Below, piece by piece: positions 63,982 through 64,000 of a DNA stretch of 64,000 nucleotides. Every line of letters begins with the position of its first letter. Positions within the stretch are counted from its first letter, which is position 1. Location of the stretch: NCBI GenBank assembly GCA_018265615.1, contig JABLYX010000017.1, positions 16,699-80,698 of the forward strand, written 5' to 3'. The notes beneath the pieces were generated by a model. The model had not been told where the DNA came from and did not search any database. It was given only the letters and a program-made list of their open reading frames with translations. Both the position numbers and the translations under genes were made by a program. Origin of the DNA: Lentisphaeria bacterium (GTDB taxonomy: Bacteria > Verrucomicrobiota > Lentisphaeria > Victivallales > Victivallaceae).

Positions 63982-64000
63982 CGGAATCCTTTTGAAAGAA
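63968..64000 (+). repeat. 34-bp dispersed repeat, copy 2 (reaches window edge)
   Basis: CCGTGCATATCTGACGGAA plus TCCTTTTGAAAGAA matches 33815-33848. May extend beyond the window. Confidence 0.55.

Overview
The window looks like a high-GC chromosome segment of a Lentisphaerota bacterium (Victivallis-like). This is inferred from the mix of many secreted glycoside hydrolases, seven single-copy pseudopilin-like proteins (N-terminal [13 protein letters not shown] type), AraC and LacI regulators, a sulfatase, and an ECF sigma/Ser-Thr kinase cluster. No SusC/SusD pair, ABC sugar transporter, rRNA or CRISPR is present. The taxonomic call is inference; no marker gene is in the window.

Positions 1-50,000 are mostly a chain of polysaccharide-degradation loci. 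The repeated layout is a regulator (AraC or LacI), one or two large signal-peptide-bearing glycosidases or lyases, and one pseudopilin-like gene. The blocks are: (a) 1-4498 minus, sulfatase, pseudopilin and two clan GH-A enzymes, with a divergent AraC gene at 4832; (b) 6831-11298 minus, LacI, agarase-like GH, pseudopilin; (c) 11409-15513 minus, pseudopilin, GH-A enzyme and a GH43/GH117-like propeller protein, with AraC genes at 15711 and 16537; (d) 17475-22270 plus, GH35, 2-hydroxyacid dehydrogenase, heparinase II/III-type lyase; (e) 24580-29663, AraC with a 1100-aa GH and pseudopilin; (f) 29718-33585, pseudopilin and GH diverging from a LacI gene; (g) 33856-39073, a paralogous 1105-aa GH, pseudopilin and AraC; (h) 40593-47999, LacI, a rhamnogalacturonan-lyase-like PL11 enzyme with three N-terminal repeats, pseudopilin and an MFS transporter. 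LacI operators can be read directly at three of these loci.

Interspersed are an AT-rich scar at 22.3-24.3 kb (RHS remnant, membrane protein with a disturbed start, IS66 accessory ORF), two 155-bp MITE-like copies in inverted orientation about 9.8 kb apart, a class D beta-lactamase-like lipoprotein, and an Hcp/ferredoxin/TetR redox module with two near-identical operators.

Positions 51,350-58,769 hold a distinct co-oriented cluster. A structured leader with terminator is followed by a trypsin-like protease with a DnaJ-type zinc motif, two zinc-ribbon membrane proteins, a small secreted protein, an ECF-type sigma factor, a tiny Cys/His-rich protein, a transmembrane Ser/Thr kinase and a lipoprotein. 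It reads as a self-contained envelope signalling system.

From 59,020 a mobile element probably starts. The 3' half of a tRNA-Thr gene (putative attL) abuts a tyrosine recombinase, followed by a lipoprotein, a MuF-like/T4-lysozyme-like fusion, a Fic protein and a short ORF at the window edge. The intact tRNA and the other end would lie beyond 64,000.
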